DNA of 64,000 nt from Bacillota bacterium (GTDB lineage: Bacteria > Bacillota_A > Clostridia > Lachnospirales > Lachnospiraceae), in contig JAEYMU010000053.1 of assembly GCA_023407175.1 (NCBI GenBank), positions 62,001 through 126,000 on the forward strand. Direction: 5' to 3'. The position numbers and the translations under genes are program-made. The notes below the pieces were generated by a model. It ran no database searches, was not told the DNA's origin, and saw only the letters and a list, made by a program, of their open reading frames with translations. Shown piece by piece: positions 42,341 through 52,159 of the stretch (within the stretch, counting starts at the first letter, position 1; every line of letters starts with the position of its first letter).

Positions 42341-43797
42341 TGCTGCATGTTTTTGCGGTATTCACTGGGAGATACACCGCAGGTGCTTTTAAACATCTTC
42401 ATAAAATGCTTTTCATTATCATAGCCGATGGCCTGACTGATTTCATTAATTCTCATGTCAGTCTCCTTAAGCAGACGCTTTGCTTCACTGATCCGGATAT
42501 TTTTCAGATAATCCACAAAATTGCTGCCGGTATACTGCTTAAAGGAATAGGAAAACAAAGAATAATTCATGGAAATATAATTGGATACCACCGCCATATT
42601 CAAATCCTTTGCATAATTTTTATTAATATATTGAATGGCCTGATTTATTTTCTGCTTATTTTTATTCACTGCGAACTGACTATTGATTTTTTCATGCAGC
42701 TCCAGAGTCCACTCCATAAATTTTTCTTCATAGGTGGTAATATTATTATATTTTAAAATATGCTTCAGCTCCATGGGCTTCTCTGTTTCTTCCTGTATGA
42801 TATTCCGATAGGTCTTTTGGGTTTCCTCAAGGAAATCCAAGGTCAGCTCCTCGAATAATTTCCAGGAAAGCCTTCCCTTCCTGACTTCCCGGAAGATTTT
42901 ATTCCATTGATCGGCGATTTCCTCTGTTTTATCCGTCCCCAGAAGCTGTACCCTCCGCAGCTTGCTTTCCGGTGTTATAAATTTCTCACTGACGATAATC
43001 CGCTCTTTCTTCTCCTCCCGCTCCTCATCAAAGAAAAGACCCGGCTCTCCCGTACAAAAGGCCTTCTGTCTCATATACAGGGCTTCCTCATAGGCTGTTT
43101 TCAAGGAAAATATACCTTTGTGCATCGCACTGATACCCGCATTCATGAATTTCAACTCATTTTTGATCAGCAGCCCCAGGTTGCTTTCCTTTAAGATGAA
43201 TACCCCCTGATCGCCGACACCGTTCAGGTAGATATAATTCTCCCCGGCTTCAAATTCCTGGGAAGCTTCAACACAGCATACACGGAATTCCTCATCGTAC
43301 AGATATTGTTCAAAAACTTCGGAATTGGAAATGATTTCATTCCTTGTCATATTGTCTGTGAGCAAAAGATATCTTAGCTGCTGATAGCCGATTTCCCTGA
43401 TCTCATGAACGATCTTTTTGCTGTCCTCGATTTCACGTTCCAGCTTTTCAAATATTTCCTTTATTTTATTGCGGTCAACCGGCTTTAGAATATACTCCCG
43501 TACACCAAGGCTCATCATCTCTACCGCATAGGAAAAATCATCATAACCGCTGATTGCAATGGTGATGGGAACGTGCTTTAACTTCTGCATCTGTCTCACG
43601 AGTGTAATTCCATCCATTTTCGGCATCCGGATGTCCGTAAGCATAACATCAATTTCTTCTTCCCGCAGTATTTCCAGCGCCATTTCCCCGTTACTGCATT
43701 CAATGATTACCTCAATTGGAACTCCGCTTCTTTGAATCATCGCTTTGATTCCCTTGCGTATCATTTTTTCATCCTCAACCACCAATACCGTCTTCAT
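42337..43797 (-). CDS. Response regulator with AraC-type DNA-binding domain (YesN type)
   Basis: Partner of the kinase at 43822, 486 residues. Receiver domain 1-125 with VEDEKMIRKG, phospho-acceptor Asp near 55 in MLTDIRMPKMDG, and conserved Lys in EYILKPVDRNK. Central region of unknown fold, then an AraC domain (about 385-485: SNYISMNYSLFSYSFKQYTG, ISQAIGYDNEKHFMKMFKST). Last gene of a binding protein-kinase-regulator operon. It converges on the GGDEF gene with a 4-bp overlap of coding ends. Confidence 0.93.
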   Translation of the reverse strand: MKTVLVVEDEKMIRKGIKAMIQRSGVPIEVIIECSNGEMALEILREEEIDVMLTDIRMPKMDGITLVRQMQKLKHVPITIAISGYDDFSYAVEMMSLGVREYILKPVDRNKIKEIFEKLEREIEDSKKIVHEIREIGYQQLRYLLLTDNMTRNEIISNSEVFEQYLYDEEFRVCCVEASQEFEAGENYIYLNGVGDQGVFILKESNLGLLIKNELKFMNAGISAMHKGIFSLKTAYEEALYMRQKAFCTGEPGLFFDEEREEKKERIIVSEKFITPESKLRRVQLLGTDKTEEIADQWNKIFREVRKGRLSWKLFEELTLDFLEETQKTYRNIIQEETEKPMELKHILKYNNITTYEEKFMEWTLELHEKINSQFAVNKNKQKINQAIQYINKNYAKDLNMAVVSNYISMNYSLFSYSFKQYTGSNFVDYLKNIRISEAKRLLKETDMRINEISQAIGYDNEKHFMKMFKSTCGVSPSEYRKNMQH

Positions 43798-43821
43798 GTT
43801 AATCCTCCATTCTGCCGCAAT

Positions 43822-45627
43822 TTATGATATTTCAATGTCTTCCTTCTGCTTAAGCGGTATGCGGACTGACACCTTCGTATAGCAGCCGGACTTTGAAGCA
43901 ATTTCGATTCCGTAATCCGGTCCGAAGGTCATTTTGATCCTGTCACGTACATTTTTCAAGCCGATGCCGTTTCCTGAACCTCCCGAGGGCTCCACTTCGC
44001 CATCCATTTTTTTATAAAGGGCAGCAACCTCCTCTTCACTCATTCCCTTGCCCGCATCCGTTATTTCAATCACACAGTCCTTCTCCAGCACAATACCCTT
44101 AATGTAGATATTCGTATCCTCCGCCATTTGCTCAATTCCATGGTAAATTGCATTCTCCACAATGGGCTGAAGGGACATTTTCGGTATTTCCTGCTTTAAA
44201 ATGATTTCCGGTAAGTTTAACGAAAGATAAATTTCATAATCAAATCTTAAATTAATCAGCGCCAGATAGTCCTTGATATACTCTATCTCCTCGCCAACGG
44301 TAATGGTGGCGGATCTCCATTTCATACTGTAGCGAAGGAGCTTTCCGAGGGAAGTGATTGCATTGGATATCTCGTACTCCTCCTCGATTTCCGCCATCAT
44401 TTTGATGGATTCTAAAACATTATAAATAAAATGGGAATCAATCTGATTTTGGAGGGACCGTATTTCGGAATTTTTGACCAGAAGCTCCCGCTTTATATTG
44501 TCCTCCATCAGTCCCTTAATCCGGGACAGCATTTTGTTAATCTGTGTACCCAGCTCGCCCATTTCGTCGTCACCGCAGTTTTCAATCACAACATCCAGGT
44601 CGCCCTTTTGAACCTCCCGGATTGAGTGTATGATATCATAAAACTGGCGAAGCAGGTATTTTACTACGGCATTGATCACAAATACGAGAAGTATCATGAT
44701 AATTATGATTGCTCCGATAAAGATATAACTCATCCGGTATACATAACTGACTTCCCTGGTAATATCATTGACGCTGATTAAGGTCACACCGATTTCCTTA
44801 ATTGACTTGCAGGCAACCACCAGCTTACGGTCATTGATCTCCATGTAAAAATTCGTTTCCTGGGTGGTACCACCCAGTTTTTTCAGTATCCTTTCGACAA
44901 TCTCCTGGGATTCCTTTTTCTGATTATCTCCAAAATACAGATTTTGATCTTGATCTACCAGGCAGCTCCATTCATTTTCTATATTTTCATACAGACTGGG
45001 AAACATGGTTTCCATTTTCATGGCCGCCTCAATGGTACCAATCTGGCCATCCTCGTAATCCGTAATCAAGGTTACAAGAGATATCAGAGCCCCATTCTGG
45101 TTCAAAGTATAGGAAGCGAAAATCTTATCCTTATAATCGAATTTCCAGCCGGAAAGCTCCTTGTCCGAGGCCCAGCTAAGCTTGTGCATCCGGCTGCTAT
45201 TGTATAAAACAGGCATCATTTCCTGAACATTGTCATTCATGGCATAAACACGAATCTGGTACAGGGACGGATTATTATTGACAAGCCGTTCCAGAGCCGG
45301 AATATCTTCATTATAAAATTCCAGCTTCTCCTGGGTTGTTATGTCCCTATTCTCCTTGGCGGCCTTCAGATACTCCAAGAGGCCGCTGTCGTTCAGAAAA
45401 AACTGCGTTGTCATATTGATGGCATTCACATTCGTCAAAATCTGGTCATAGCTTCGTTCCATGGTATAATTCATATAATTCAGATTATCGTCCACCACAT
45501 TAATCTTCATATTATGAAACAGGATACCGGCCAGGATTGCGATCGGAATCATGACGATAACAATAATCACCGCTGTAAACTTAATATTCAATTTTAAGCC
45601 CAGGAGCTTTTCCTTTATTTTCTTCAT
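43822..45627 (-). CDS. Sensor histidine kinase, YesM type
   Basis: Membrane kinase of 601 residues with membrane segments at about 17-38 and 300-325, a sensor loop of about 260 residues between, HAMP, and a His_kinase domain. The phospho-acceptor His lies in DSHFIYNVLES near 400, where most relatives have NPHFLYN. ATPase motifs SLQPIVENAIYHG and GNGIGLKNVRDRI are intact. Encoded 21 bp after a binding lipoprotein, which may present ligand to the sensor domain. Confidence 0.93.
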   Translation of the reverse strand: MKKIKEKLLGLKLNIKFTAVIIVIVMIPIAILAGILFHNMKINVVDDNLNYMNYTMERSYDQILTNVNAINMTTQFFLNDSGLLEYLKAAKENRDITTQEKLEFYNEDIPALERLVNNNPSLYQIRVYAMNDNVQEMMPVLYNSSRMHKLSWASDKELSGWKFDYKDKIFASYTLNQNGALISLVTLITDYEDGQIGTIEAAMKMETMFPSLYENIENEWSCLVDQDQNLYFGDNQKKESQEIVERILKKLGGTTQETNFYMEINDRKLVVACKSIKEIGVTLISVNDITREVSYVYRMSYIFIGAIIIIMILLVFVINAVVKYLLRQFYDIIHSIREVQKGDLDVVIENCGDDEMGELGTQINKMLSRIKGLMEDNIKRELLVKNSEIRSLQNQIDSHFIYNVLESIKMMAEIEEEYEISNAITSLGKLLRYSMKWRSATITVGEEIEYIKDYLALINLRFDYEIYLSLNLPEIILKQEIPKMSLQPIVENAIYHGIEQMAEDTNIYIKGIVLEKDCVIEITDAGKGMSEEEVAALYKKMDGEVEPSGGSGNGIGLKNVRDRIKMTFGPDYGIEIASKSGCYTKVSVRIPLKQKEDIEIS

Positions 45628-45648
45628 ATATGATCCGCTTCCGTGATA

Positions 45649-47286
45649 TTATTTGATACCAAGCTTTTCCTTGGACTGTTTCATTTGCAGGGTGCAGGCC
45701 TTCATAACCTCCTGGTATCCCAGCTCGTCCCGTTTCTTTATAAAATCCTCCAAAATATCGTCAAAGCTATCCTCCGAGGTGGCCAGCAGCAGTCTGGGCA
45801 GTGTTTCACTCCACAGCTTCTTGATCTGCATATCAGCGAAGCCAAGCTTTGAATCCGTCGGAAAATAATACTCATATTGCCCCATATACTGTGAATAGGG
45901 ATAGGTCCATTCCTCGAGCTGCCGCAGCGGCTCCTCCAAATTCTGATACCATTCCAGCTGCATGACATTATTTTGAAGCATCCAGTACGCATCATCCGCA
46001 CCATAGAGCTTATCATACTGCTCTCTGTCCGTATTTAAAAGCTTTGACACTTCCTTCTTCATAACAGCCTTTCCCTCCACCATATCATAGGTAACACCCT
46101 CCACACCCAGATAAGTGATTTTCTGCCCCTGCTCACTCATCAGGTAAGCCAGAAATTCTATTGCACGGTCAGGCCGTTCACAGCGCTTTGATATAAAGGT
46201 AACCGTCCAGCCGTTAATACTGCTTGTCGGGAGAACATAATCGTCTCCATTTGAATTTCTGGGCCCGTCAACAGCAATATATATGCTTTCCGGGTTATTT
46301 TTATATAGTTCTTTTTCCTGGGCCATCATGTCGCTGCGCTGGTAAATCATACAAAAATATCTCCCCTTGGCCAGCTTTTCCTCCATCTGTGTGCGCTGGT
46401 CGATAAAAATGTCATCGGAAAGCAGGCCCTCTTCTCCGAGCTCTCGAAACATTTTCAGCCATTTCATATATTCCGGGTCCGTATAGCGGTCATAGTATTG
46501 TCCGTCCTTCTCAAAGGGGATTGCCAGGAAATTCTGCAGATACTGGTCAAAGGATACACATCCGGTTTCCGTAAAGGCATGGGCTCCTACCGGAATTAAA
46601 TCCTCTCCTTTAATCTTCGGATACATCCTCACCGCAGCTTCGACCGCCGCCTGAAAGCCCTCCGGGGTTGTCATGTCCGGGCTTCCAATTGCCTCATAAA
46701 TATCCTTGCGCACCAGAAAGGTTTGATTGGAGCCGATATTATCATTTTCCTCTATATCCTGAAGGGTACAGGTAGAGTTGGGATAGCAGTACAGATTACC
46801 ATCCTCCTTTGTGTACCAGTTAACTACTTCATCATCTGCAACCTTCCAGAAATATGCATCATACTCATCGGCAAGCTCATTCAGGGCATATACCATGGCT
46901 TTATCCTCCAGTACACTAACCTCGGGCTCCCACCAGCCAAGGGTAATGATATCCGGAAGTGCATCGGAGGCAATCAGGGCGTCCAGCTTTTCTTTTTCAT
47001 TTCCCATAGGTGTAATAAAATTAATACTGACCCCTGTCTCCTGCGTGATTGTTTTTGATACGATATTGTCACCCCAGCCGGTTGCAAACCAGGAATAGTT
47101 GATATACCAGTCAAAGGTCACCTCATCCTCTGCATCCCTCTGCCAGCCCGGTAAATCCTCACTGCCTGCACTCTTATCCCGGGAAGGTGCATGGGAGGAG
47201 CAGCCGGTTAAAACAATCAATATTGCTGTCAATAACACCGGTATCCATATTTTATTAACGGAACGACCTGATCTTGTGTCTTTCAT
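45649..47286 (-). CDS. LplA-type solute-binding lipoprotein linked to a two-component system
   Basis: A 545-residue lipoprotein with lipobox VLTGC (Cys29). The mature protein resembles the longer family 1 binding proteins of LplA/YtcQ type (FDWYINYSWFATGWGD, LPDIITLGWWEPEVS, GQKITYLGVEGVTYDMVEG). No permease gene is in its transcription unit; the next genes are a YesM/YesN pair. A role as ligand-presenting co-sensor is therefore as likely as transport. The gene is separated from the cluster B permeases upstream by a good terminator. Confidence 0.9.
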   Translation of the reverse strand: MKDTRSGRSVNKIWIPVLLTAILIVLTGCSSHAPSRDKSAGSEDLPGWQRDAEDEVTFDWYINYSWFATGWGDNIVSKTITQETGVSINFITPMGNEKEKLDALIASDALPDIITLGWWEPEVSVLEDKAMVYALNELADEYDAYFWKVADDEVVNWYTKEDGNLYCYPNSTCTLQDIEENDNIGSNQTFLVRKDIYEAIGSPDMTTPEGFQAAVEAAVRMYPKIKGEDLIPVGAHAFTETGCVSFDQYLQNFLAIPFEKDGQYYDRYTDPEYMKWLKMFRELGEEGLLSDDIFIDQRTQMEEKLAKGRYFCMIYQRSDMMAQEKELYKNNPESIYIAVDGPRNSNGDDYVLPTSSINGWTVTFISKRCERPDRAIEFLAYLMSEQGQKITYLGVEGVTYDMVEGKAVMKKEVSKLLNTDREQYDKLYGADDAYWMLQNNVMQLEWYQNLEEPLRQLEEWTYPYSQYMGQYEYYFPTDSKLGFADMQIKKLWSETLPRLLLATSEDSFDDILEDFIKKRDELGYQEVMKACTLQMKQSKEKLGIK

Positions 47287-47376
47287 TGCTTTCTCCCTCT
47301 TAAGTATCTGCAGCTTTCTGCTTATACCAATAAAATCCTTTTTTTGCTCCTGTTTTTATTGTAATACATTTACTTT

Positions 47377-47414
47377 AAAAATCAAGACGAGTCCCTCAAA
47401 ATGATGAACTCGTC
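47377..47414 (-). terminator. Intrinsic terminator of the cluster B transporter operon
   Basis: On the minus strand GACGAGT (47414-47408) pairs with ACTCGTC (47392-47386) over a 15-nt loop and is followed by TTGATTTTT. It lies 30 bp after the last permease gene. Confidence 0.75.
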
Positions 47415-47443
47415 CTGTTTCTTATTTTATATGATTTTCTAGC

Positions 47444-48271
47444 CTATTCCTTAACACTGCCTGCTGAAATACTGCTGATAATGTATTTGGAGCAGAAGGC
47501 AAATACAATCAGAATCGGAATTACGGAAATTGCTACCGCCAGATAGATTGCTCCCTGATTTGCCGTAATGTCGGTAGAAGAATTGAGACTGGCTATCATA
47601 ACAGGAAGTGTGAACTTCTTTGGCGTATTCAATATAATCAATGGTATCAGATAGGAATTCCAGTTTCCAATGAAAGCCATAATTGACATGGTGGCAACTC
47701 CGGGCATCATAATTGGCAGCACAATTTTATGGAATATGTGAATTTCTCTGGCTCCATCTATTCTGGCAGCCTCCAAAAGTGTTATCGACAACACCGATTT
47801 TACATACTGCCTTAAGAAAAACACAGTACCGGGAGCTGCTATTGCAGGTATAATAAGGGGCCAGTAGGTATTAATAATATGCAATTTGGTACAAAGGTTA
47901 TAAAATCCGATCAAGCCCAGCTGCCCCGGGATCATCATGAATACCACGATTACTCCGAAAATCACCTTATTGCCCCGGAAGGTATAAACCGCCAGCGCAT
48001 AGGCCGTAATTGCGGAAAAATAAGCCGTCAGTATGGTGCCCGGTATTGCTACCTTAAGGCTGTTCAACATACCCATGAATAAATTGAAATAATCAGAAAC
48101 CGTCTTCCAGTTATCCGCAAGGGCATTTCCCGGAATAAAGGTAAAGCCGCTTACAATATCACCGCCGCTTCTTGTGGAATTAACCATCAGCAAGGCGAAG
48201 GGAAGGAGGCATACGGCAGCAAGTATAATTAAAGACAGGTACAGTAATGAACGTTTTACCTTATCGGCCAT
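47444..48271 (-). CDS. Sugar ABC transporter permease, MalG type (cluster B)
   Basis: Permease of 275 residues with six hydrophobic segments, VNSTRSGGDIV near 30 and EAA loop EAARIDGAREIHIFHK near 165. AAGGAGG precedes the ATG. It starts 2 bp after the MalF-type gene ends. It closely parallels the permease at 9886, including the IIEQSIPDSML/YVKSVLSITLL region ahead of the EAA loop, supporting duplication of the transporter. Confidence 0.92.
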   Translation of the reverse strand: MADKVKRSLLYLSLIILAAVCLLPFALLMVNSTRSGGDIVSGFTFIPGNALADNWKTVSDYFNLFMGMLNSLKVAIPGTILTAYFSAITAYALAVYTFRGNKVIFGVIVVFMMIPGQLGLIGFYNLCTKLHIINTYWPLIIPAIAAPGTVFFLRQYVKSVLSITLLEAARIDGAREIHIFHKIVLPIMMPGVATMSIMAFIGNWNSYLIPLIILNTPKKFTLPVMIASLNSSTDITANQGAIYLAVAISVIPILIVFAFCSKYIISSISAGSVKE

Positions 48272-48273
48272 GG

Positions 48274-49191
48274 CTAATCCTCCTTCTTGTTAAATACTTT
48301 AAACTGCAAGACAGAAACTACAAGTATAATCATAAACAGTACATATGCGACTGAGGATGCATAGCCTACCTGACGTGCTTCAAAGCCAAACTTATACAGA
48401 TACATAACCACGGTCTGAACGGAACCGGAAGGGTTGCCTGCCGTTCCGCCTGAAATCAGGTACGGTAAATCGAACATCTGCAATCCGCCGATTGCCGAGG
48501 TGATTGTTACATACAGCAATATGGGTTTTAACAGCGGAATTGTAATCTTACCAAATACAGTCCATCTTCCGCCGCCGTCTATCGCGGCTGCCTCAAAATA
48601 ATCCCTTGAGATACCCTGAACCCCCGCCATCAGCATAATAAAGGAATTGCCAAACCACATCCATGCGCTGATCACTGCAATTGTGGTTCCCGCCGTGGCG
48701 GTCTGTCCAAGCCAGTTAACCGGAGAGTCGGTTAATCCCAAGCTATTAATAATCTGGTTGAAGGTTCCGTATCTCCAGTCCAGTAATGTCCGGAATAAAA
48801 ATGCCACACTGGTTGCGGCAATCAAATTCGGTAAATAGAATAATGCACGAAAAATACTAAGTCCTTTTACTTTATATTTAATATCGCTGAAAATCACGGT
48901 CAGTAAGAATGCCAGACCCAACTGTAATACAATGTTGACGCCCCAGATTTTGACCGTATTCCATAAGGAACGCCAGAAGAATTTATCCTTCAGTACTCTT
49001 TCATAGTTATCGACTCCGGTAAATATAATATCACCGTAGCCCTTGTAGCTGGTAAAGCTCAAATACAACGTCCTTAATACCGGATAAACATTAAATACTA
49101 AGAAGATCACAATAAAAGGTAAAACAAATAGATAGGCTATGTTATTATAATTCTTCTTCCCATTTTTCTTAGCTGCTGTTAAATTAGCCAT
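48274..49191 (-). CDS. Sugar ABC transporter permease, MalF type (cluster B)
   Basis: Permease of 305 residues with six hydrophobic segments and EAA loop EAAAIDGGGRWTVFGK near 205. GGAGGTAAATGAA stands before the ATG. Similar to the cluster A protein at 10700 (LFYLPNLIAATSVAFLF versus the related YYLPNLITAASVGLLF). Works with the next gene and an unlinked ATPase. Confidence 0.92.
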   Translation of the reverse strand: MANLTAAKKNGKKNYNNIAYLFVLPFIVIFLVFNVYPVLRTLYLSFTSYKGYGDIIFTGVDNYERVLKDKFFWRSLWNTVKIWGVNIVLQLGLAFLLTVIFSDIKYKVKGLSIFRALFYLPNLIAATSVAFLFRTLLDWRYGTFNQIINSLGLTDSPVNWLGQTATAGTTIAVISAWMWFGNSFIMLMAGVQGISRDYFEAAAIDGGGRWTVFGKITIPLLKPILLYVTITSAIGGLQMFDLPYLISGGTAGNPSGSVQTVVMYLYKFGFEARQVGYASSVAYVLFMIILVVSVLQFKVFNKKED

Positions 49192-49276
49192 TTCATTTAC
49201 CTCCTGCCATAGTTATGAGGAGCTATTGCAAAATCAATATTTACAACAGCCCCTGCAATAACCATCTAATATTCTA

Positions 49277-50689
49277 CTATCTATTAACTTTAATATCCGG
49301 ATATGTGGACTCTACTACATCATAGAATTCATTTACTGCATCTTCCTTGGTTTTCTCTCCGGTCTTGATGGCAGTGATCGCCTGTCCCCATGCGTCACCG
49401 ATTGCTTTATCGTATCTCGTAACCTTGGAATAATCAATTCCCTGTGCCTGTTCCAGCCAGAATTTATATAAATTTTCCCCACCATATACTTCATTTGCAT
49501 CTTCTGAATGAGCTTCAAGAACAGAAATCAAGGAAACTGTATCTCCCTGGGAGAAATCAATCCACCAGTTTGCAGTGCTTTCTGTCAGGGTACAGAATTT
49601 TAAGAATTCCCAAGCTACATCCTTTCTTTCGGACTGGGCGCTGATACCGATGTAAGTACCGCCGCCGAAGCCGTAGGACGGGCCGGAGCAAACTCCCCAA
49701 AGGCCTGATGTATCCTTTACATTATCACGCATGGTCAGAACGCCCCAGGAAGGAAGGCCATATGCAAATACCTCTGTTGTCTCCATACCCTCAGTAGCTT
49801 CCGCAAATTCATCTGCACTTCCCCATACATTGATATCCGTATTAGCCGTCAGGATCGGAACCGGGCCGGACATAGCCTGATACCAAGGTGTGGACCACTG
49901 GGTAGCATATGCTGTATAATTACCCTGATATAAGGAAACACATAAATCCATATAATCGTATCTTGCCTGATCAACATTTAATGCACTGTCAACAACCCAT
50001 GCCGAATCTCCCGAGAAATAACCCATTTCCGCATCGGATGAGAAAATACTGTAGCCGGCATCCTTAAGTGTTTTTGCTGTATTTAAAATGGTACTGTAAT
50101 CTGCAAATAATTTACCAATTTCAGCCGGATCATCGGTATTAAATACCTTCTTTGCGATATCTCTGCGGTAATAGATACCCGCAGGTGTAATCTGATAGGA
50201 GATTGCTCTCTGGATACCGTCTTTATCCTGTCCTACCTTCCATACATAATCTACGATCTGGTCGGCATAATCCTGAGCATTATACGGTGCCTGGTTTAAA
50301 TCCTCGAAAAATCCGGCATCATACATATCCTCAAGCATCTGAGGCTCACCAACGATGATATCGGGCTCTGTAGCTCCTCCGAGTAAAGCGGACTGAACCT
50401 TTGTCGGGTAATCAGCCGGAGCTATTACTACTGTCTCAACTTCAACATTCGGATTGCTTTCCATAAATTTAGTGGCAAAGTCCTGTAAGTCATTTGCTAA
50501 AGTCCATACCACCAGTTTCTGCTTCTCACCGGAAGAAGCATCGGTATCGTCCGTATCTGCTGCCTTTGTTACACCAGCATCCTTGGAATCTGCATCACCG
50601 CTGCTTGATTCGGATGATTTTCCGCAAGCTGCCAGAGAAAGAACCAGAAAGCAGCTCAATAAGATAGAAACAAACTTTTTCAATTTCAT
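49277..50689 (-). CDS. Extracellular sugar-binding lipoprotein (cluster B)
   Basis: Family 1 binding protein, 470 residues from the ATG at 50689, which has AAAGGAGG 8 nt upstream; a longer frame to 50716 begins inside the leader. Signal peptide with lipobox LAAC (Cys22) and an Asp/Ser-rich linker. KLVVWTLANDLQDFATKFME, NPNVEVETVV and DVAWEFLKFCT are family features. The LNQAPYNAQDY and GIYYRRDIAKK segments match the cluster A binding protein. Probably binds a gluco-oligosaccharide used by the GH30 and phosphorylase genes just upstream. Confidence 0.93.
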   Translation of the reverse strand: MKLKKFVSILLSCFLVLSLAACGKSSESSSGDADSKDAGVTKAADTDDTDASSGEKQKLVVWTLANDLQDFATKFMESNPNVEVETVVIAPADYPTKVQSALLGGATEPDIIVGEPQMLEDMYDAGFFEDLNQAPYNAQDYADQIVDYVWKVGQDKDGIQRAISYQITPAGIYYRRDIAKKVFNTDDPAEIGKLFADYSTILNTAKTLKDAGYSIFSSDAEMGYFSGDSAWVVDSALNVDQARYDYMDLCVSLYQGNYTAYATQWSTPWYQAMSGPVPILTANTDINVWGSADEFAEATEGMETTEVFAYGLPSWGVLTMRDNVKDTSGLWGVCSGPSYGFGGGTYIGISAQSERKDVAWEFLKFCTLTESTANWWIDFSQGDTVSLISVLEAHSEDANEVYGGENLYKFWLEQAQGIDYSKVTRYDKAIGDAWGQAITAIKTGEKTKEDAVNEFYDVVESTYPDIKVNR

Positions 50690-50737
50690 AAAATATCCTC
50701 CTTTTATATTAAACACTTTACGTGTTTTTGATGATTT

Positions 50738-50769
50738 AATTATATCGGGTATTCTTTTTTGATATAATT
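50738..50769. promoter_or_regulatory. Inverted repeat over the cluster B transporter promoter
   Basis: AATTATATC (50738-50746) and GATATAATT (50761-50769) are perfect inverted repeats 14 bp apart. The left arm contains the likely -10 hexamer TATAAT on the minus strand (50744-50739), with a weak -35 further up, so a dimeric regulator bound here would cover the promoter. AAACAC/GTGTTT just downstream (50711-50727) can form a small leader hairpin. Confidence 0.5.
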
Positions 50770-50814
50770 GTCTTTATTTTAAAAAGGTATCTTTTTTTGG
50801 GTAAAACCAACAAA

Positions 50815-52149
50815 TTAGCAACAGATAGTTTTGATTGTATGTGTATTAATAACAAATTCAGTGAAGCCCTTGCCATTTTCCCGAAGGGCAGCCTTTAACG
50901 GTACGTCGGATTTATTCAGCAATATGAGGACCCTCTCCCCGTCCGGATTTAAAAAGCCGACTGTCTCCAGCTGATCCGTATAACGGGTTGTTCCTATCTG
51001 GACAGCGCCAGTCTTGATGTAGCGGCTGAAATGTCCGATATAGTAATAGGTCAGCCTCTTCCTGGCAAGCTTTCCGTCTTCGCTGCACATCATAGGTGCA
51101 GCACAGAAGTTGCCGACATGATTAGGCCCTCCCGCAAAATCCAAAAGCAGGTTCCAGTCGAAGAAGGCACTGATTCCGGCTTTCAGATTCCCCAGCATAT
51201 CATGGGCATACATCTCAGCCTTTTGAAGCTCTCCGGAATCGGCAAAACGGGAATACTCCACACAGCCCTCCGTAAAGATAACCTCTTTTCCCGGAAACAT
51301 GGACCGTATGATAGAGATACTGTCGAAATGGTCACCGGTATACCAGTGCAGCGCAATTCCCGTGATATCCTTACCAGCAACGGAAATGCTTTCCTTCGCC
51401 CTGTCATAGGCTTCTTCCTTATTATGATCCCATACATATACGGCGACATGGGCCAAGCCCTCCTCCCTAAGGACCGATGCCAGATAATCTCTGACAAATA
51501 TCCCTTCTTCTTTCCCGCTGTAGATGCAGGAATCCCAGGTCTGAGTTGCGGCAGGCTCATTTTGTACCGTAAGAGAGCCAATCCGGATACCCTCCCTTTC
51601 ATATGCCTTGATAAATTTTGCGAAGTACCTTGCCCATACCCTATAGTACTCCTCTTTTAACTGTCCTCCGTTATTCATCTCACCGTTTGTTTTCATAAAT
51701 GCCGGCGGGGACCAGGGCGATACTAAAAATCCGATTTCATTGCCGCTCTCCCCCAAGGCGTCCCTGATCATTGGAATAATCTCCTCCAGATCATGGCTGA
51801 TATCAAAGGTTGTCAGCTCCTCGTCACCCTCCTTAATATAGCAGTAATTGCCCTTTGCAAAATCACAGCTGTTCATGGTAAGGCGCCCCAGATTATATCG
51901 CAGCCCCTTCTCACCGTAATATCCTTCGATCACAGACTTCTTCGAGTCCTCCTCCAGTCTGGCATAATTCGTTGCCGAGGCTTCGGTAAAGGCTCCTCCA
52001 AAGCCCTTGATTGTCTGACCGGTAACCTCCGGATAGATATTAATGACCTTCATACAGTCCTCCACCGCTGATCTGGGCAATATTTCTTCCTCCCAATAGA
52101 GCTTGCGGCTGTAATCCGTCGTAACCGTTACAACACCTGACTTTTCCAT
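50815..52149 (-). CDS. GH30 family glycosidase (cluster B)
   Basis: Retaining beta-glycosidase of 444 residues, no signal peptide, hence probably cytoplasmic. Acid/base Glu198 in TVQNEPAATQTWDSC and nucleophile Glu294 in IFTEGCVEYS; KGFGGAFTEAS near 48 and SPWSPPAFMKTNG near 145 are conserved. It is a clear paralogue of the gene at 7129 (same length, same motif neighbourhood). AAGGAGGAAG precedes the ATG and the gene follows a large phosphorylase by 10 bp. If the phosphorylases work on beta-1,3-glucan chains, this enzyme might remove beta-1,6 branches, a known GH30 activity; not shown by sequence. Confidence 0.92.
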   Translation of the reverse strand: MEKSGVVTVTTDYSRKLYWEEEILPRSAVEDCMKVINIYPEVTGQTIKGFGGAFTEASATNYARLEEDSKKSVIEGYYGEKGLRYNLGRLTMNSCDFAKGNYCYIKEGDEELTTFDISHDLEEIIPMIRDALGESGNEIGFLVSPWSPPAFMKTNGEMNNGGQLKEEYYRVWARYFAKFIKAYEREGIRIGSLTVQNEPAATQTWDSCIYSGKEEGIFVRDYLASVLREEGLAHVAVYVWDHNKEEAYDRAKESISVAGKDITGIALHWYTGDHFDSISIIRSMFPGKEVIFTEGCVEYSRFADSGELQKAEMYAHDMLGNLKAGISAFFDWNLLLDFAGGPNHVGNFCAAPMMCSEDGKLARKRLTYYYIGHFSRYIKTGAVQIGTTRYTDQLETVGFLNPDGERVLILLNKSDVPLKAALRENGKGFTEFVINTHTIKTICC

Positions 52150-52159
52150 GGCTTCCTCC

